Assembly (NCBI GenBank): GCA_025200525.1
Contig: CM045761.1
Span: 141,424,223 to 141,488,222, forward strand
Reading direction: 5' to 3'
From: Camellia lanceoleosa
Lineage: Eukaryota > Streptophyta > Magnoliopsida > Ericales > Theaceae
Length of the DNA: 64,000 nucleotides
The first letter of the stretch is position 1; every line of letters starts with the position of its first letter. The position numbers and the translations under genes were made by a program. Of this stretch, positions 10,704 through 21,154 are shown piece by piece. The notes beneath the pieces were generated by a model. That model was given only the letters and a program-made list of their open reading frames with translations. It did no database searches and had not been told where the DNA came from.

Positions 10704-11998
10704 GTTTCATCCCAACCAAAGCTCGCCCCAGTCAAATGAAAAAAAGATATTTAGAAATGTGCAAGACAAAAATTCAAAATCTTCTCCGAAAGAAGTAAAT
10801 TAGAACTAGTCGCTCTCTTTGGAGTTGCACAGCATTTTATGTAAAATGCTGAAATTGAACGAGGTGTGCCAAGATTAGTTATTAATTATAAACCTCTTAA
10901 TGATGTCTTAAAATGGATCAGGTATCTAATTCCAAACAAAAAAGATCTTCTAGATAGATTACAGGATGCAGTCATATCTTCTAAATTTGACTTGAAATCA
11001 GGATATTGGCAAGTGCAAATTGTTGAACAGGATCGACATAAAACTACTTTTACTGTACCCTTGGGGCATTATGAATGGAATGTTATGCCATTTGACCTAA
11101 AAAACGCACCATCAGAATTCCATCATATCATGAATGATACATTTACTCCTTATACATAATTTGCCATATGTTATATTGATAATGTTCTTATTTTCTCTTC
11201 ATCAATAGATCAGCATATTAAACATCTTAATATCTTTAAGCATGTTATTATCAGAAATAGTTTAGTTATATCTGCAACAAAAATGAAAGTTTTTCAAACA
11301 ACAGTACGTTTTCTTGGTCATAATATTCATAATGGAACTATCATACTGATTGATAGAAGTATAGAGTTTGCCTCTAAATTTCCAGATGAAATAAAAGATA
11401 AAACTCAATTCTAGAGATTTCTTGGTAGTCTAAATTATATTAGAGACTATTATCATTAGTTATCCCAAGATGCTACTATCCTTTACACCAAACTACAAGA
11501 AAATCCTTCTTCCTGGACTGATGCTCACACTACTGTAGTACAGAAAATTAAAGCCAAAGTTAAATAACTCCCATGTCTTGTTTTACCTAATCTAGAATGG
11601 AAGAAAATAGTGGCAACTAACGCCTCTAACTATGGTTATGGAGGCATTCGAAAACCGTTTAACCCTACCAGTTAAAAGAAGAATTACTAAGATTTACATT
11701 AGAAAATTGGACTAAAGCTGCTTTAAATTATCCAACTGTTAAAAAAGAATGTTTAGCAATTGTTAAATGTGTCTTAAAATTTCAAGATGATTTATTAAAC
11801 CAACAATTTTTAATTCGTGTTGATTGTTCAGCAGCCAAATAGATATTCAAAAAAGATGTGATTAATCTTACTCATAAACAGATATTTGCAAACTGGCAGA
11901 GTGCATTATTAGCATTTGACTTGGATATTGACTATATTAAAGGTGAGCAGAACTCTTTACCGGATTTCTTAACTCGTGAATATTTGCAGGGATCATGA
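10704..11998 (+). pseudogene. Viral reverse transcriptase and RNase H remnant (end of ORF1)
   Basis: After the insertion the frame continues through KARPSQMKKRYLEMCKTKIQ, then (frame 3, 10866-11159) PRLVINYKPLND, SKFDLKSGYWQVQI and GHYEWNVMPFDLKNAPSEFH, the standard RT fingers/palm pattern. A TAA at 11157-11159 directly precedes CYIDNVLIFS (11169-11198). The catalytic YIDD therefore reads YIDN, losing the second aspartate. The connection region includes VRFLGHNIHNG. In the RNase H, IVATNASNYGYGGI near 11606-11650 has Asn where the first catalytic Asp (TDAS) is expected. Several stops and a frameshift follow to the end of ORF1, whose TGA (11996-11998) overlaps the next ATG. In the virus this protein copies pregenomic RNA into DNA. 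Confidence 0.85.
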
Positions 11999-13236
11999 CC
12001 AGTAGAGGTGGCTGTGGCCCAAGTCGTTGGGGTCGAGGTAGGGGAAACCCTTACCAACATTCATATATAACAGAATTTCCAGGGCAACAAGCCTCAAATA
12101 GTAATAAAGGGGAATCCTCTAGTCAATCTGCTAAGGATGTCCTCCTTACTCCTGAATAATACATTCCTAACAGTATTACTGAAGAAACAATTCTTTGCAT
12201 TGAACCAGCAGAAGATAAATGGATGACTTTTCCATGGGAAATTAAACGTCGTTATCTTACGACTCAACAATTTCCTCCCGATTTTGACCAGTATCGCTAT
12301 ATTTATGAACAGATACTCATTGAGACTGCTGCCATGGAAATCAAGCATACTTTGCATGATCCTTCAAAGACTAAAAGTCTCATCCAATTTAGTAAAACTA
12401 CCATCCCCAATATCATGCCCATTGCTACATGGGGCATTCATCCATATAACACTCGTCAACTTGACATTCATAACAGACAAAACCCGTTATAGTTATTGGG
12501 ACTATATCGATACATTTACTTATGCCTTTTATTACCAAAATCCTATTCGCAATCACTTTTGCTTTATCTGTATTTGTCCCGTTGTTCTCAAAAATGATCT
12601 ACCAAATTGGTTTCTAGTTTGGTGGGATAAATTTGGGTTACAACTTGAAGTCTTACCAGTATCTATCCGAGAAGCTTTTAATGAATGGCAAATTGCTTAT
12701 TTTCATTTACCAGGACATAAAGATATTTCTACGACCAAATCCCTGGTTCATTTTACTATCCGTTTTAGTATTCCATGGATATGGAAATGGGATTTACAAT
12801 GCAATTACCAGAATAAGATCCCACGTCTCAAAAGAGTTTTCTTTGTGAGATGGTGAGACAAGAGTATGAGTCCCACTCTACCTGAAATTGTTCAGAAGAT
12901 AAAGGCACATTCTCAAGCTTGCTGGGACGCTGTTCCCAAATCAATTCCCAGTGAACCAATTATTCAAAACCCTTTTTTACAAATCCAAACAGAATTAAGG
13001 TAAAAATATCTGGATTTGTCAGAAATAGAATTAGTCGTCAAAAGCATGGATTTTATGAATGAACAATTTCTCCAAACTATTTCCAGTGACGACACCTCTA
13101 TGAAATCCGTTACTAGTAGTCAAGACCACGAAGATCTAGACTAGGATGAAAATGAATTTGCTATTCTAGTCGAAGAATCACAGGATCCTGTTGATGAACC
13201 CAATTTTGTGATTTTTGGGATTCACTTACCAGCATG
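11995..13236 (+). pseudogene. Florendovirus-type ORF2 remnant, function unknown
   Basis: The start ATG (11995-11997) overlaps the ORF1 stop as ATGA. The protein begins MTSRGGCGPSRWGRGRG, a Gly/Arg-rich N-terminus, with a stop near 12160. It is then open in frame 1 through 12223-12492 (WMTFPWEIKRRYL...) and shifts to frame 2 around 12470-12490. It continues through 12856 (YSYWDYIDTFTYAFYYQN..., WFLVWWDKFG..., RFSIPWIWKWDLQCNYQNK) and on in the same frame, with stops at about 12856, 13002 and 13142, to an acidic C-terminus ending near 13236. A second ORF downstream of the polymerase, overlapping by ATGA, is characteristic of florendoviruses; its role is not established. The Trp-rich aromatic core is the most recognisable part. 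The protein is inactivated by one frameshift and at least four stops. Confidence 0.7.
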
Positions 13237-13498
13237 ATTGCTGAAAAGATTGACGAGGAAAAAGACAAAAAAGGAAAAGGCAAAGTATGAGTCTTTGTCC
13301 CCCACCAGTATCATTAATCAGAAGCGTCGGCATAAAACGACAACTAACAATGAAAATATTTTCAGAACAGCAGATACCTTGTCTGCCATCCAGCACAGAA
13401 CTATCCAGTTGTCCTAATCCAGCCCTACGAAGATAAAGATGCTGCGTCAAAAGAAAAATCCACTCAGCCATGAGGATAAGGCCAATCGACTCCCAGCT
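13237..13498 (+). other. Viral 3' non-coding or ORF2-tail segment
   Basis: Basic-rich translation continues in the ORF2 frame (KKTKKEKAKYESL..., ...RQKKNPLSHEDKANRLP), but with no recognisable domain. It could be a further C-terminal part of ORF2 or intergenic sequence ahead of the promoter. Confidence 0.4.
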
Positions 13499-13580
13499 AT
13501 CCAGGACACGCCACCTGTCCTGGATACCCTCACCCTTATCTTTACTTTTGTTTTTCTATTTAAGGGATACCCTCACCCTT
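13499..13580 (+). promoter_or_regulatory. Viral promoter region: inverted repeat, direct repeat and TATA box
   Basis: ATCCAGGACA (13499-13508) and TGTCCTGGAT (13516-13525) form a perfect 10-bp inverted repeat around a 7-nt loop. The 15-mer GATACCCTCACCCTT occurs at 13523-13537 and again at 13566-13580. Between the two copies lies TATTTAA (13557-13563), a TATA-like box. The location between ORF2 and the leader, as in caulimovirid intergenic regions, supports a role as pregenomic RNA promoter. Activity cannot be judged from sequence. Confidence 0.55.
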
Positions 13581-13759
13581 GTTGAGGCAGAGTTGGTTTA
13601 AGCGTTAAAAATTTTCTCTTTCAGTGTGCTTTGGAGTGTACCTCTCTTTCTCTCTTGTAAAATTTCTCAGTTTATGATATATAAATTAAGTATTAATGAA
13701 CTATGTTGTTTTGAAGACTTTGATTGTAAGTATTTTTTTCTTTACTTTCATATTTATGT

Positions 13760-13978
13760 ATGTCTACAAATTTACATGTTGAATTACATGAAGTATTAGA
13801 GTTTTATCTTCAACGTCGTAATTCATACGCAAACCAGCAAGAAGATCGGTATTTACAACCATATATTAATCATAAATTAGAATTTATTAATCAACAGATA
13901 AGATTAAATGAACATTGGATCCAAGAAGAGATCTGCCGGTTGGTGGCTGCTAACCGACCACCACCACCTCAACATTAA
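13760..13978 (+). CDS. 72-codon small ORF in the viral leader region
   Basis: It begins MSTNLHVELHEVLEFYLQRR and ends NRPPPPQH before a TAA. Composition is rich in Gln, Asn, Glu and Arg, with a probable helical body and a Pro tail; there is no signal peptide or membrane segment. It lies about 200 bp downstream of the TATA-like box at 13557, so it would be the first sizeable ORF on a pregenomic transcript. It is the one viral reading frame here with no stop or frameshift, though it is short enough for that to be chance. It could be the N-terminus of the next ORF1 in circular order or a separate leader peptide. Similarity to a named protein is not recognised. Confidence 0.5.
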   Translation: MSTNLHVELHEVLEFYLQRRNSYANQQEDRYLQPYINHKLEFINQQIRLNEHWIQEEICRLVAANRPPPPQH

Positions 13979-14188
13979 ATCATGAGACCATATATGTAGG
14001 AATTTAAATTCTAATATAACAATTATACTAATTATAATAATAACGTAAAAAAAAAAATGTAAAATTCCTAGGTTTATGCTTTGTAAGGGTAGAACTGGGT
14101 TAAGTTTAGTGGGACGTCATCAAAGTCGCGTTTAGGTATAGGTCCGTGTTGCAGAGAGTGCATAAAAGACTGTTTCCTTGTAAAGCGT
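13979..14188 (+). other. Viral leader/intergenic remnant
   Basis: AT-rich non-coding sequence with a run of A near 14047-14057. Nothing resembling an initiator-Met primer site is clear. It is cut at 14188 by the LTR that follows. Confidence 0.5.
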
Positions 14189-17100
14189 TGTAGACACCCC
14201 ATTTTTGACCGTCCTCAAGACTTGGATGTCACCGCTTGAACACTCGGTGATTATCCATGTTTTTGTGTTTGTCTTGAGTTCCCGGAGGTCTCGGCTACGC
14301 GCCTCGCCTCAGGATCTCTCGACTCGACTGTTTCGTGTCTGGTTTTGCACCAAACACTTGTGTTTTGCCTTGGAATGGCAGGGAATGGCTTGTTGGCCAT
14401 CCCCACACTCCACCGGCCATGGCTTGAGGCCACCGGCTTGGTCTTGTTGCCACCGGCCAAATGTTTGGCCGGCCGGCATTCTAGATGGCCGGCCGGCTAT
14501 TTTTTTTTGGTCAATTGCATTTTTGGCCGGCCGACTGCTGTGCATCTGCTTTTGCAGATATTTTGGTGCAGCTGGCATGCACTCGGCTCCCCTCCATACA
14601 CGTGTATGGAGGGATCTCTCTCTTTAGAAGCTTGTCTTGTAAGCTTACAAGACTAAAAGCTCTATAAAGAGGAGCCTTCTCTCCCTTTTGGGAGGTGGGA
14701 GAAGTAAGACATTTTTTTAGGGTTGGAGTTTTAGGGTTAGGGTTTGTTCATATCCTACCTCTATATCTCTCTTGTGTGTGTTTTGTCCTATTTTTGCTCA
14801 CAAACACCCACCATCACACCATCTCTTGGAGCTGAGGCCCTTAAGGGTTGTTTTTGGAGCTTTTAGACTAATTTCAACCTAAAGAAGCTGCTGGAGCTCC
14901 ATTGGTGAAAAGGGTCTTCAAGGGTAAGAAGCTTGCCCCTTTATTCCCCATTTTTGCACACTCTTTTTACCTACCTTACAACTATTTTTGAGCTTAGTGT
15001 ATAATATAAAAAAAGTTCTGTTTTTTAGCCCTCTAAATAGTTGGTTCGGGTTGCCTTAAGCTTTGGGGTTGTTTGACCCCTCTTAAGCCTTGAAAGGCCC
15101 TCATTTTGTGCCATTTTGAGTGAGCTCCGGGACCATTGTGTTTGGGCCTCCTCACCACTGAAATCTTGAGGGATTTTAGAGGTGAGGATGGTGCCTTGAG
15201 GTCCTATGAAGGAGAGGGCCACCCCCTCTCCTTGTTGTTCTTGAAAAGGGCCTTTTTAGCCTCATGTTTGAGCATCTAATTTAAGTACATGTTGGCCATG
15301 TCTTAAGTGGTATTTGGTAGTATTTTTCCATGTATTACCTCTGTTTTGAGTTGGTTTTGGTACACCGTGCTTGCTTAGCATACATGCCTTGTAATGCCAT
15401 GATTTGCCTCAATACATGCATAGCATTTAGACTACCATACTCATGTATTTTGGCCAAGCTTTGTGGAGCTTTTATGCATATTTTAGTGTGCTTGAGGACT
15501 GTTTTTGGTTGTTTCAGTCATCCATGATTTGCTTTGTATAGCTACCATGCAATCCCTCTTGTATGACTTAAACATTGGCCCCTCTAGCATGCCATCCTTG
15601 CTTTGTTTCAGTGATTTGGAATCACTTAGTATGCTATTTCAGACCTCATGATGTGCTTGTATGCTTGCATTTCATGGTCCCTTTAACATTTCAAGAGGTT
15701 ATGCCTTATGCTCCATGTTTGGTCATTGTGCATGCTCTTGAATTTAAGTCATTTAGATGTCACCTAGGTGGTCTTTAGGCTTTGTTTTAATATGCTAGAA
15801 CTCTGTTTTTAGTCATTTAATTCATGCCATGTTTGGTCTTGCTAAATGTGATCCCATGCCCTTTTAGCTTGCCTTGAATTTTGGCCATGCTAGCATGCTT
15901 TGCTTGTGTTAATTGGTAGGTTTGGCACCTCTATTTTATGCATATTCAGAGCTTTCAATGTATGCCATTAGTCCATATTTGGTCTCTTTTAAGTGTGCTT
16001 AGAAGTTGCTCTTATGTGCTTAAGTGTTGGCCTATTAACATGTGCATGTGTGTGTGTGTGTGTTGGACCTCACTTCCATAGCATTGGCCACTGATTTTGG
16101 CATGCTTGCGAGCTATCCATGTTAGTTTAAGTCCATTTCCTTTGCTTGTTTGCATGCTCACCTTGTATGTTTGCTTGCATGCTTGCATGTGCACATAGTA
16201 TTGTCCATTTGGCATACTAGTTGACATGCTTAGGATTGCATCGCATTGGCATGCATGCTTTGCCTTTTGAATTACTTGTGATAGAGGTTGAGCCCTTTTA
16301 TTTGCTTATGTGCATTGCATTCCATATCACAATGCACACTTGATTCTTTGGGTCATCATGCATGGAAATGCGTGATTGGTGGTCCGAGAATTGAGGCCCA
16401 TGTCCCTTTGAGTCATAAACATGATAAGGGATGTGATTGGTGCATACATTGCTTGAAATGCATTGCCATGCCAAGTCTTGCCCTCTGCTACTGTCAAATA
16501 CAGATTCTGCAAGAAGATTTGGCTGGCCGGCTATCTTCATTGCCGACCGACCATCATTATTGGCCGATGGATCAAATTTGTGGCCGGTGACCATTCTATA
16601 TGGCCGGTGGTGTTCTCCTTCAGCCAGTGGTGTTCCCTAGTATCCAGAGAGCAAACCCTGAGACTTTGGCAGTCATCAGGGGAGCAGAGCAAGGAAAACA
16701 GAGGCATCTTGAGCATGGCAAGGATTTCGAGTTTAAACCGAAGCAAGATGCATTGAGCCCTCTCACGAGGTCATTGCTATCGCTTCCTTAGATTAATTAA
16801 TTTGCTTAATTAATTTAATGGTCTGTAATATTTAATTAGCTAGGTGGTTAGTTAAACTGTATTATTCTTTTGGTCCCTCCGAGTAAGGGCAAATCTGTAA
16901 TAAGTGTGGGTGCGTGTGTGCATGTCTTCCAACCCCCACTTCTTTCTCCCTTTTACTTACCTGCTTTCGATGGTTAGTATTAGGGCATATTTAACTTAGC
17001 ATACCTTATGCTATGCATGCGTGCATCCATACATTTGTCTTGTATGCACCGGGCTCGGCGCATCATACTAACTGCATTGTATTTCAATTCCAAGTTGAAT

Positions 17101-17784
17101 ACGTGTTAGTTGTAGCATTATCATATGCCATCTTAGAATAGCCGAGCCTATCATAGTTGCATCTTGCATGTGTTACATTAGCCATCTTAACATGAACTAG
17201 GATCATGCATATGATTACTAACTAGTTTCTGTTTTGGCTTGGAGTACTCGGTAAGCACTTATGTTTTAGCATCCTTGTATGAGTGTAAGTGTTGCCATGA
17301 TAGCATGCTTACCATGAGGCTATGTGCTTATGTGATATAACTGCCTGAATGCCTGTGGGTGAAGGTTGGGTTACCTAAATTGGAACAATGCATTAAATGC
17401 GAGTTTTAAGCCCACTCGACAGTGGAAAAACCATCTTTTCTAAAAGCCCACTCGAGGGTGGCAAAACCTGCATTTTAGCCTACTTATGAGTAGCAAACCA
17501 TTTTCAAAACAAACATGAAATGTTTTGTTCTAATTTAGGCGATTTGGTCTATACTTGTTTGCTGCGCGCATAACATAGAAATTTTAGGCTAATAGCCGGA
17601 ATAAGAACGCATAATATTTTCAAAATAAGATATCACGGTTAGTAGAGGCCGATCTTCGGATCGGGTGAGAGGGGGTGCTCATAGCTAACCTTCCCCAATT
17701 GTACCCAAGTTCCTGAGCCGAGGCAACTTTGGTGATGATGGACACGTGGCCTTTGGCACCGAGTCAAGATTTCCTAAATTCCCC
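14189..17784 (+). mobile_element. Ogre/Tat-like LTR, plus orientation, right end missing
   Basis: It begins TGTAGACACCCCATTTTTGA, the same start as the LTRs whose minus-strand copies end at 7501, 40943 and 44799. It carries the family blocks in order: a GGCCGGC cluster (14395-14540), the G-box palindrome and TATA box (14590-14668), a second GGCCGGC-like cluster (16520-16620), an AATTAATTAATTT-rich stretch near 16790-16850, and the GCCGAGGCAACTTTGGTGATG block near 17717-17740. Similarity stops at TTCCTAAATTCCCC (about 17784), before the GGTGGCGACTCTG segment and terminal CA expected from the siblings. No 5-bp duplication of the left flank AGCGT (14184-14188) is visible. It is a truncated solo LTR or the end of an element removed by deletion. 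The frames inside are not credible genes. Confidence 0.8.
14590..14668 (+). promoter_or_regulatory. LTR core promoter: 24-bp G-box palindrome, second palindrome, TATA box
   Basis: A 24-bp perfect palindrome (14590-14613; core CTCCATACACGTGTATGGAG) contains the G-box CACGTG. A second 20-bp perfect palindrome, GTCTTGTAAGCTTACAAGAC, lies at 14634-14653, and TATAAA at 14663-14668, 50 bp downstream of the first palindrome. The arrangement matches sibling LTRs. Confidence 0.65.
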
Positions 17785-19541
17785 ACTTTACAAAATTTTA
17801 TTCACACACTTTACAAAATTTTAAATTTTATTGTCCAAAGTAATTAATTCATAATTTTGAATAGAGACAATACATTTTAAAATTTTATTTTATTTTGTTG
17901 AGATGAATCACGCACTTTATGAGTATGTTGACAAAATCATTTTCCACGATAGCTATTTTTTATTTTATTTTATATTTTATTTTTGAGCTCATCTGGATGA
18001 TTGAGTTTATTTCAATTGATGGAAAATTATTATTGATGTGGAGAGTTAAAAATATCTTGGTGACTTTGGAATCCAATGTAATGTTGTTTGGAAGGATGTG
18101 TGTCTCTAGCCCAAATTGAATGGAGATTCAGAGCAATTGTAGATTGCCAATTCCTCGTAAGAGCAATTCTAATAACTGCGTTAAATACTATCTAAATTTC
18201 TTTTGTCAAATGTCTCGAATTTTTATTTAATCCATTATATTAATTAAGTAATCCTAAAATATCATGTAACATTATTGAGAATGCATGATCATATAACTGT
18301 TTTACTTTCTTGTATATGCAAATCGTGAGATGAGTCATGCTTAGGGGAGAGGAATCGTGTTGCAAACTTAGTTTAGTCTAGATGATTCGTTCTTATGTTT
18401 TGAATATACTTATCCTCTTGACAATGATATCGGGGCTTATAGCCATGATACATCATTATTATCTGGGCCATTGATTTGTTAGAATTGGGTATTTTAATTA
18501 CATGATATGCGATTAGTAGTGGATTTGACATCCTAAGTCTCTCTCCATATTCGGACAACTCTCTTTATTTGCACAATGACTTTAGTTTTAATTTAAATTC
18601 TCATTATTAAAAATCAATCATCCTCTCTTCAAATTAAATTAAAAATTACCAATCAAATTGATACAACTCAGCCCAAAATCCTCGTGGTACGATCCTAGCC
18701 AATCCACTATTCTACTGAATTAGTATTTTATTTAGTTCTTTATTTTTGATTGAAACACGACCGATCAGGTAGTTTCTTTACCAATCTACCTATCTCTAGC
18801 ATGTGCTGCTATTGCCACGACCAAAACAAAGCCACTATTTATGGCCGACTACCTCTTTGGTTCATCAATGATCTCATGGGCTTTGTCACCGATCTTATCC
18901 TTCTCTCCAACAACACATTGTTTGTAAAACCTTCCATTATATCAACAAATGATTGTTATAATATAATTGACTATTAAAAAAAGAACAATTATATTTCTCT
19001 TTTGGAATTTTCATATTGTATGACACATATATAGACTTTTGATAATATATCCAAATCAAAATTTGAAATTTTGTGCATGAAAAAGATTCAAAAACTTTTA
19101 AACTCAAATTCTAAAAATTCCAAAAGTGGAGAAGAGAGAGAGGTTGTCGGTAGAGATGTTAGGGTTACGAAATTAAAGAGAAAAGAGAGATGGACATAAA
19201 GTAGAACTAAACTAACCTTCTTTAAAATCTAACTTCAAGAGTGAGAACGAAGCCCTTATGGCGATCGGAGATGGGTGGTGTACCTAGAATCAACCAGAGG
19301 AGAAAATTACGACGATCAGGGATGGGTGGTGAGGTGGTGAAATGGGAGAGAGGGCTTGTAGCTACTGGAGTCGGAAAGGACGTAGGTGAGCTGCGGTGGG
19401 AAAGAGGTTAAGAGGGAGGAAAAGTAGACCTGAGAGGAAGAAAGAAACTAAAGAGAGGAGGTCTGCTGCCAAAGATGAGAGAGACTAGGAGTGGGATAGA
19501 AAGAGAAGAGTAGTGGGAGGGAATTTGTCTAGGTAAATCAT
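17785..19541. other. AT-rich interval, no gene recognised
   Basis: The interval starts with a near-duplicate of CTTTACAAAATTTTATTCACACA. The open frames are short (66 codons at 17919-18119, 75 at 18750-18977) and have no recognisable motifs. A purine-rich segment at 19130-19530 (GAGAGA, GGGAG) has no coding pattern. It may be low-copy intergenic DNA or old, unrecognised transposon sequence between the truncated LTR and the chromovirus. Confidence 0.6.
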
Positions 19542-21150
19542 GTAACGCCCTGCAATTTTATACCGGGATACACCACAACAAGCCTAGCAATATATAAAAC
19601 ATCCATCTTTCTCATTGAACTAAGATCTAAGAAATTACAATTTCAAAGTTTACATTTTTCCAAGATACTTTAAACTCATCTCCAAGTTCAATGAACTAGA
19701 TGACATTACAAAAGAAATAAGCCCTAAAAGCATACAAGACAACAAGGCATTTCCTATACAACAAAACAGATTTACAAGTCTTAACACAAAACTTCAAATC
19801 TTGAATAACAAATGTTCTTGAGCTTTAACTCCTAAACTGAACGACTAGTTACTCCGAATCATCACTGTGGAGGTACTTCATCATTTCCTGAAAATTAAAT
19901 AGGGTTGAACTATATGCCTAGTAGGAATACATTTAATCAAGTATTGAATCATTTGAATAAGCCCATGACACCATTGAGATGAGACACGATAAGTAATTAA
20001 TATACACATACAAATATAGTCCATAATGTAAACGAATCTAACAATTGAATAATCACATTTCCATTTCACACTAATCATCATCAAATCAGAAGAGAAAGTA
20101 TACCATGAGTCCCTTATAAGAATCTGAATAAAAAATACAAGTCACTTTTATTTAAAAACCATCCCCACATTTACCAACTATCATACGGCAGGACGTGGGC
20201 ACCCAAAAATATTTTAATACTATCCTTACGTTTACCGACTATCATACGGCAAGACGTGAGTATCCACAATCATCCGTTTTTCCACTTTTACCGAATACGG
20301 TAGGATTAGTGGACACCCAAAAAAATTTTCTAACATTTGTTTGGTGATAAGCTCACACAGGGCAATTGGGCACCTTAACTCCTCGTGCAGGCACCAACAC
20401 AGCACAACCACATTAAAACCGACTCTTAATTCGGACTCATGCTCCATTTACCAAACTTTTATTCAATCAGCAAGCATTCAACATTATACGAGATGAAACA
20501 CAACACAACACTCAAGAAGAACCAATTCCCAAGTCACAATTTCATTGTCATAACAATATTCACATCTCTTATCCTTTATTGTTCACAAGATCCCAATCTA
20601 AATACTACTTTCTACTTAGTTGGAAATTACGGTTCTTAGTCAAATTGGGGCTTCCTCCCTATTTTTATATATGTATATATTCTCAACACCAATATTCCTC
20701 TTTTATGAAAAACTAGATGAAATTTTAATAACAATCGAGTAAAATGCCCCATTTTTGTTAAATACAAAATTTAATTCAACTCAATCATTTAATCAAGCCC
20801 TATAATCACAACAATACCTTATAAACTTTTTCAAAACAAGAAATACGAGGTTAAAAGTAACCCTACCTCAAGCTATGACCAAATAGACTGAGCTTCTAGA
20901 AGAATCTTTTGCAAAAACGAAATCCAATCGATAGGAATGAAGATCTTCACGTGTACTTTGCTCCTTGCAAGTGATTTCAACTAGATCTTAGAGGAATGAT
21001 GAGTATTTAGGACAAGAAACTTAGGGTTTTTGGGGCTTGAGACAAGAAAGAGGAAGAAAGAAAAGAAAAGTGGAGAGAATGCTCTAGAATTGTCCTTTTT
21101 AAAAGCTGAATTCGCGCAGACCGCTCAAGCAGTCTTTTCATCGCTTTTGA
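19542..21150 (-). repeat. 3' LTR of the chromovirus, truncated at its inner edge
   Basis: The outer end begins TGTAACGCC at 19542, and the first about 340 bp align with 26193-26534. It includes blocks reading ACCAACTATCATACGGCAGGA-like (about 20173) and CATCCGTTTTTCCACTTTTA (20271), which also occur in the LTR fragment at 40949-41328. The inner boundary is not a TG start; it merges with the chromodomain frame at about 21130-21160, next to a degenerate CCGCTCAAGCAG (a CTCGAGCG-like relic). The left flank AATCA (19537-19541) has no visible partner. Confidence 0.75.
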
Positions 21151-21154
21151 TACT

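Larger units (their letters stand above)
1092..14188 (+). mobile_element. Endogenous florendovirus-like pararetrovirus (Caulimoviridae), degenerate and interrupted
   Basis: Subtracting two later insertions (3980-7501 and 8619-10703) leaves about 7.5 kb encoding, in order, remnants of a movement protein, coat protein with CCHC knuckle, aspartic protease, reverse transcriptase and RNase H, then a second ORF. That order, the lack of an integrase, and a separate ORF2 overlapping ORF1 by ATGA fit the florendovirus group of endogenous caulimovirids, which are related to petuviruses. After ORF2 come a TATA box, a leader-like segment and a small ORF, as expected from a circular genome opened at another point. 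I see no clear initiator-Met primer site. Stops and frameshifts occur in nearly every domain, and residues of the polymerase and RNase H sites are changed. It is a fossil copy, not a functional genome. A closely related petuvirus is the alternative. Confidence 0.85.

Noticed and set aside
13979..14188. Viral primer-binding site for initiator-Met tRNA
   Set aside because: GGTATAGGTCCGTGTTGCAG near 14134 only faintly resembles it; too many mismatches to call.
14205..14667. Overlapping frames of 100-140 codons in the plus-strand Ogre-type LTR
   Set aside because: GC-rich GGCCGGC cluster keeps several frames on both strands open; no domain, and sibling LTRs do not keep these frames.
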